DNA from: Longimicrobiales bacterium
Lineage (GTDB): Bacteria > Gemmatimonadota > Gemmatimonadetes > Longimicrobiales > Gaopeijiaceae
Reading direction: 5' to 3'
NCBI GenBank assembly: GCA_028280205.1
Contig: JANQME010000255.1
Location: 1 to 7,670, forward strand
DNA length: 7,670 nucleotides
The notes under the pieces were generated by a model. It worked only from the letters and a program-made list of their open reading frames with translations. It was not told where the DNA came from and made no database searches. Position 1 is the stretch's first letter, and every line of letters starts with the position of its first letter. The position numbers and the translations under genes are program-made. This document shows positions 6,296 through 7,670 of this stretch, piece after piece.

Positions 6296-6934
6296 ATGCC
6301 CTCGACTCTTCTCGTGCGCGCCAACGAAGCAGTCGGAAGCTCCCCGGATCTGCCCGACTCACAGCGGTTCGAGTCGGACAGCGACCCGTTCTCCGATCTT
6401 GCCGCGGGACTGCGTGACGCGGATCCGCGCGCCTTGGAGGCGCTCTTCCGGACGCTCCACCCTGCACTCGTCCGGTACGCGACGACGCTGGTCGATGGCG
6501 AGTCCGCGGAAGACCTCGTTCAGGAGGCGTTCGTGCGTTTGTGGGAGGGACGCGCCTCGGTCGATCCGACGCGGTCGGTCAAGGCACTCCTCTTCCGTTC
6601 GGTTCGGAACCTCGCGCTGAATCGGGTGCGCGACCAGTCGAATCGTCGCTCGCTTCTGGACGCCCGTGCGGTCGAGCTGCGGCCGCGTGCCAGCGACCCC
6701 GAGAGTGAAGTCGTGGGTCGCGACCTGGCGCGCCGTCTGCACGGGTGGATCGACGCGCTGCCGCAGCGCCAGCGGGAGGCACTCAACTTGAGTCGGTTCG
6801 AGGGTCTGTCGCACGGCGAGGTGGCCGAGGTCATGGGTCTGTCGGCACGCACGGTGAACAACCACCTGGTCCGTGCTCTTCGGACGATCCGCGAGCGGAT
6901 CGAGTCCTACGAGCCTAGCCTGCTGGAATCATGA
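6296..6934 (+). CDS. ECF sigma factor (RpoE/FecI-like)
   Basis: A 212-residue extracytoplasmic-function sigma factor, which directs RNA polymerase to a small set of promoters. Region 2 spans about residues 42-112 (RALEALFRTLHPALVRYA, SAEDLVQEAFVRLWEGR, VKALLFRSVRNLALNRVRDQ). After a variable linker, region 4 spans about 150-200 with LPQRQREALNLSRFEGLSHG and an HTH in EVAEVMGLSARTVNNHLVRAL. About 38 polar residues precede region 2, somewhat long for the family, so the true start could be later; the ATG at 6296 has no clear Shine-Dalgarno sequence. Its stop overlaps the ATG of the fecR-like gene (ATGA), which implies a coupled sigma/anti-sigma pair. Divergent transcription from padR suggests a shared control region. 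Confidence 0.93.
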   Translation: MPSTLLVRANEAVGSSPDLPDSQRFESDSDPFSDLAAGLRDADPRALEALFRTLHPALVRYATTLVDGESAEDLVQEAFVRLWEGRASVDPTRSVKALLFRSVRNLALNRVRDQSNRRSLLDARAVELRPRASDPESEVVGRDLARRLHGWIDALPQRQREALNLSRFEGLSHGEVAEVMGLSARTVNNHLVRALRTIRERIESYEPSLLES

Positions 6935-7670
6935 GCAAGTCCCGCGATCGGCGGCCGAGAGCCGCCGGCCCTCCGCCCGCCCACCCCGAGCTCGAAGAGG
7001 TGTGGAACGTCCTCGATCGGGTGGAGAACGATGCGCCCGGTCCGTCGGCGGCCGATACCGAGGTCGCGTGGGGTGCCCTTCGATCCCGCCTGGAGTCTGC
7101 GGGCTCCTTTCCCGCCGACGGGGGGGGCGCGTCGTCTTCTCCCGGTACACGAGATGACGTGCCATCTTCGGATCACCTCGACCCGCACGACTCCGTGGTC
7201 CCGATCGACGGGCACCGAGGCCGCCGAGGGGATGTCGGACGTCGGGCCGGTGCATGGCCCCGCTGGGGTGCCGTCGCGGCCGCGGCGGTCCTCGCCCTGA
7301 TTTGGGCCGTCCGACCCGTGTCGTACACCGCGGGCGTCGGAGAGCGTCGGGTGGTGGCGCTTCCGGACGGATCGACGGCGGCGCTCAACGCGGGCTCCAC
7401 GATCCGACATCGGCGCTCCTTCGCGGGGCTTTCCGGCGACGCGGTCTCCCGCTCGGTGCGGCTCGACGGCGAGGCCTTCTTCGACGTCGTCTCCGCGGAT
7501 CGCCCCTTCCACGTGCGGGCCGGACGTGCGCGGGTCGAGGTGCTCGGGACGCGCTTCAACGTGCGCGTTCGCGACGGTTCGTCCGGTGACGTCGACGTCG
7601 AGGTCGAAGAGGGGCGTGTCCGTGTCGGTGCCGGGCGGGGCGCTTCGGACTCCGCGGGCGACGCGGTCGT
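6931..7670 (+). CDS. FecR-family anti-sigma/sensor protein, cut by the window end
   Basis: FecR proteins span the inner membrane and pass a signal from an outer-membrane receptor to a partner ECF sigma factor. 246 codons are present and the 3' end lies outside. The N-terminal cytoplasmic part (about 1-110) is polar and low in complexity, with a helical segment LEEVWNVLDRVEN (21-33). One transmembrane helix follows at about 112-127 (WGAVAAAAVLALIWAV). The periplasmic FecR domain then starts with VVALPDGSTAALNAGS (141-156), SVRLDGEAFFDVVSADRPFHV (175-195) and VEVLGTRFNVRVRDG (202-216), all family hallmarks. The ATG overlaps the sigma stop by 4 nt. By analogy, a TonB-dependent receptor gene may follow, but that is not visible here. 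Confidence 0.92.
   Translation, partial: MSKSRDRRPRAAGPPPAHPELEEVWNVLDRVENDAPGPSAADTEVAWGALRSRLESAGSFPADGGGASSSPGTRDDVPSSDHLDPHDSVVPIDGHRGRRGDVGRRAGAWPRWGAVAAAAVLALIWAVRPVSYTAGVGERRVVALPDGSTAALNAGSTIRHRRSFAGLSGDAVSRSVRLDGEAFFDVVSADRPFHVRAGRARVEVLGTRFNVRVRDGSSGDVDVEVEEGRVRVGAGRGASDSAGDAV

Overview
The window is about 7.7 kb of very GC-rich, densely packed bacterial DNA with strong G/C preference at third codon positions. The gene content is an orphan duplicated MacB/FtsX-type permease with its own PadR regulator, and an ECF sigma/FecR pair. This mix is typical of Gemmatimonadota or Acidobacteriota-like soil or sediment bacteria; that placement is an inference from content only. All five other complete genes end in TGA, so UGA is not globally reassigned here.

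The most important feature is at the left end, on the minus strand (7-660). An organomercurial lyase (MerB)-like gene is interrupted by a single in-frame TGA at 205-207. That codon sits where MerB has its second catalytic cysteine (Cys159 of the plasmid enzyme). The frame continues for 65 more residues with MerB-like sequence to a second TGA, giving 217 residues, close to the 212 of classical MerB. Directly after the TGA lies a strong bacterial SECIS-like hairpin (170-197) with a GGUC apical loop and a mismatched U at the same offset as in E. coli fdhF. I read this as a selenocysteine-containing MerB-family protein that a standard gene caller would cut to 151 residues.

Minus strand, 7-2854, is a likely three-gene operon read right to left: a heme O synthase (ctaB-like), a secreted P1/S58-family aminopeptidase 20 nt downstream, and the merB-like gene overlapping the peptidase by 4 nt (ATGA). 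Minus strand, 3042-6097, is a second operon: a PadR-family repressor followed, with a 4-nt GTGA overlap, by a 904-residue ADOP-type permease. A perfect 15-bp palindrome upstream of padR is a candidate operator.

Plus strand, 6296-7670, starts divergently from padR. It holds an ECF sigma factor overlapping by 4 nt (ATGA) with a FecR-type anti-sigma/sensor gene that runs off the right edge. Such pairs usually control a TonB-dependent receptor encoded next, which is outside the window. There is no gene-free stretch over 300 bases; the two main intergenic gaps are 187 and 198 bp. No tRNA, rRNA, IS element or CRISPR array was seen.
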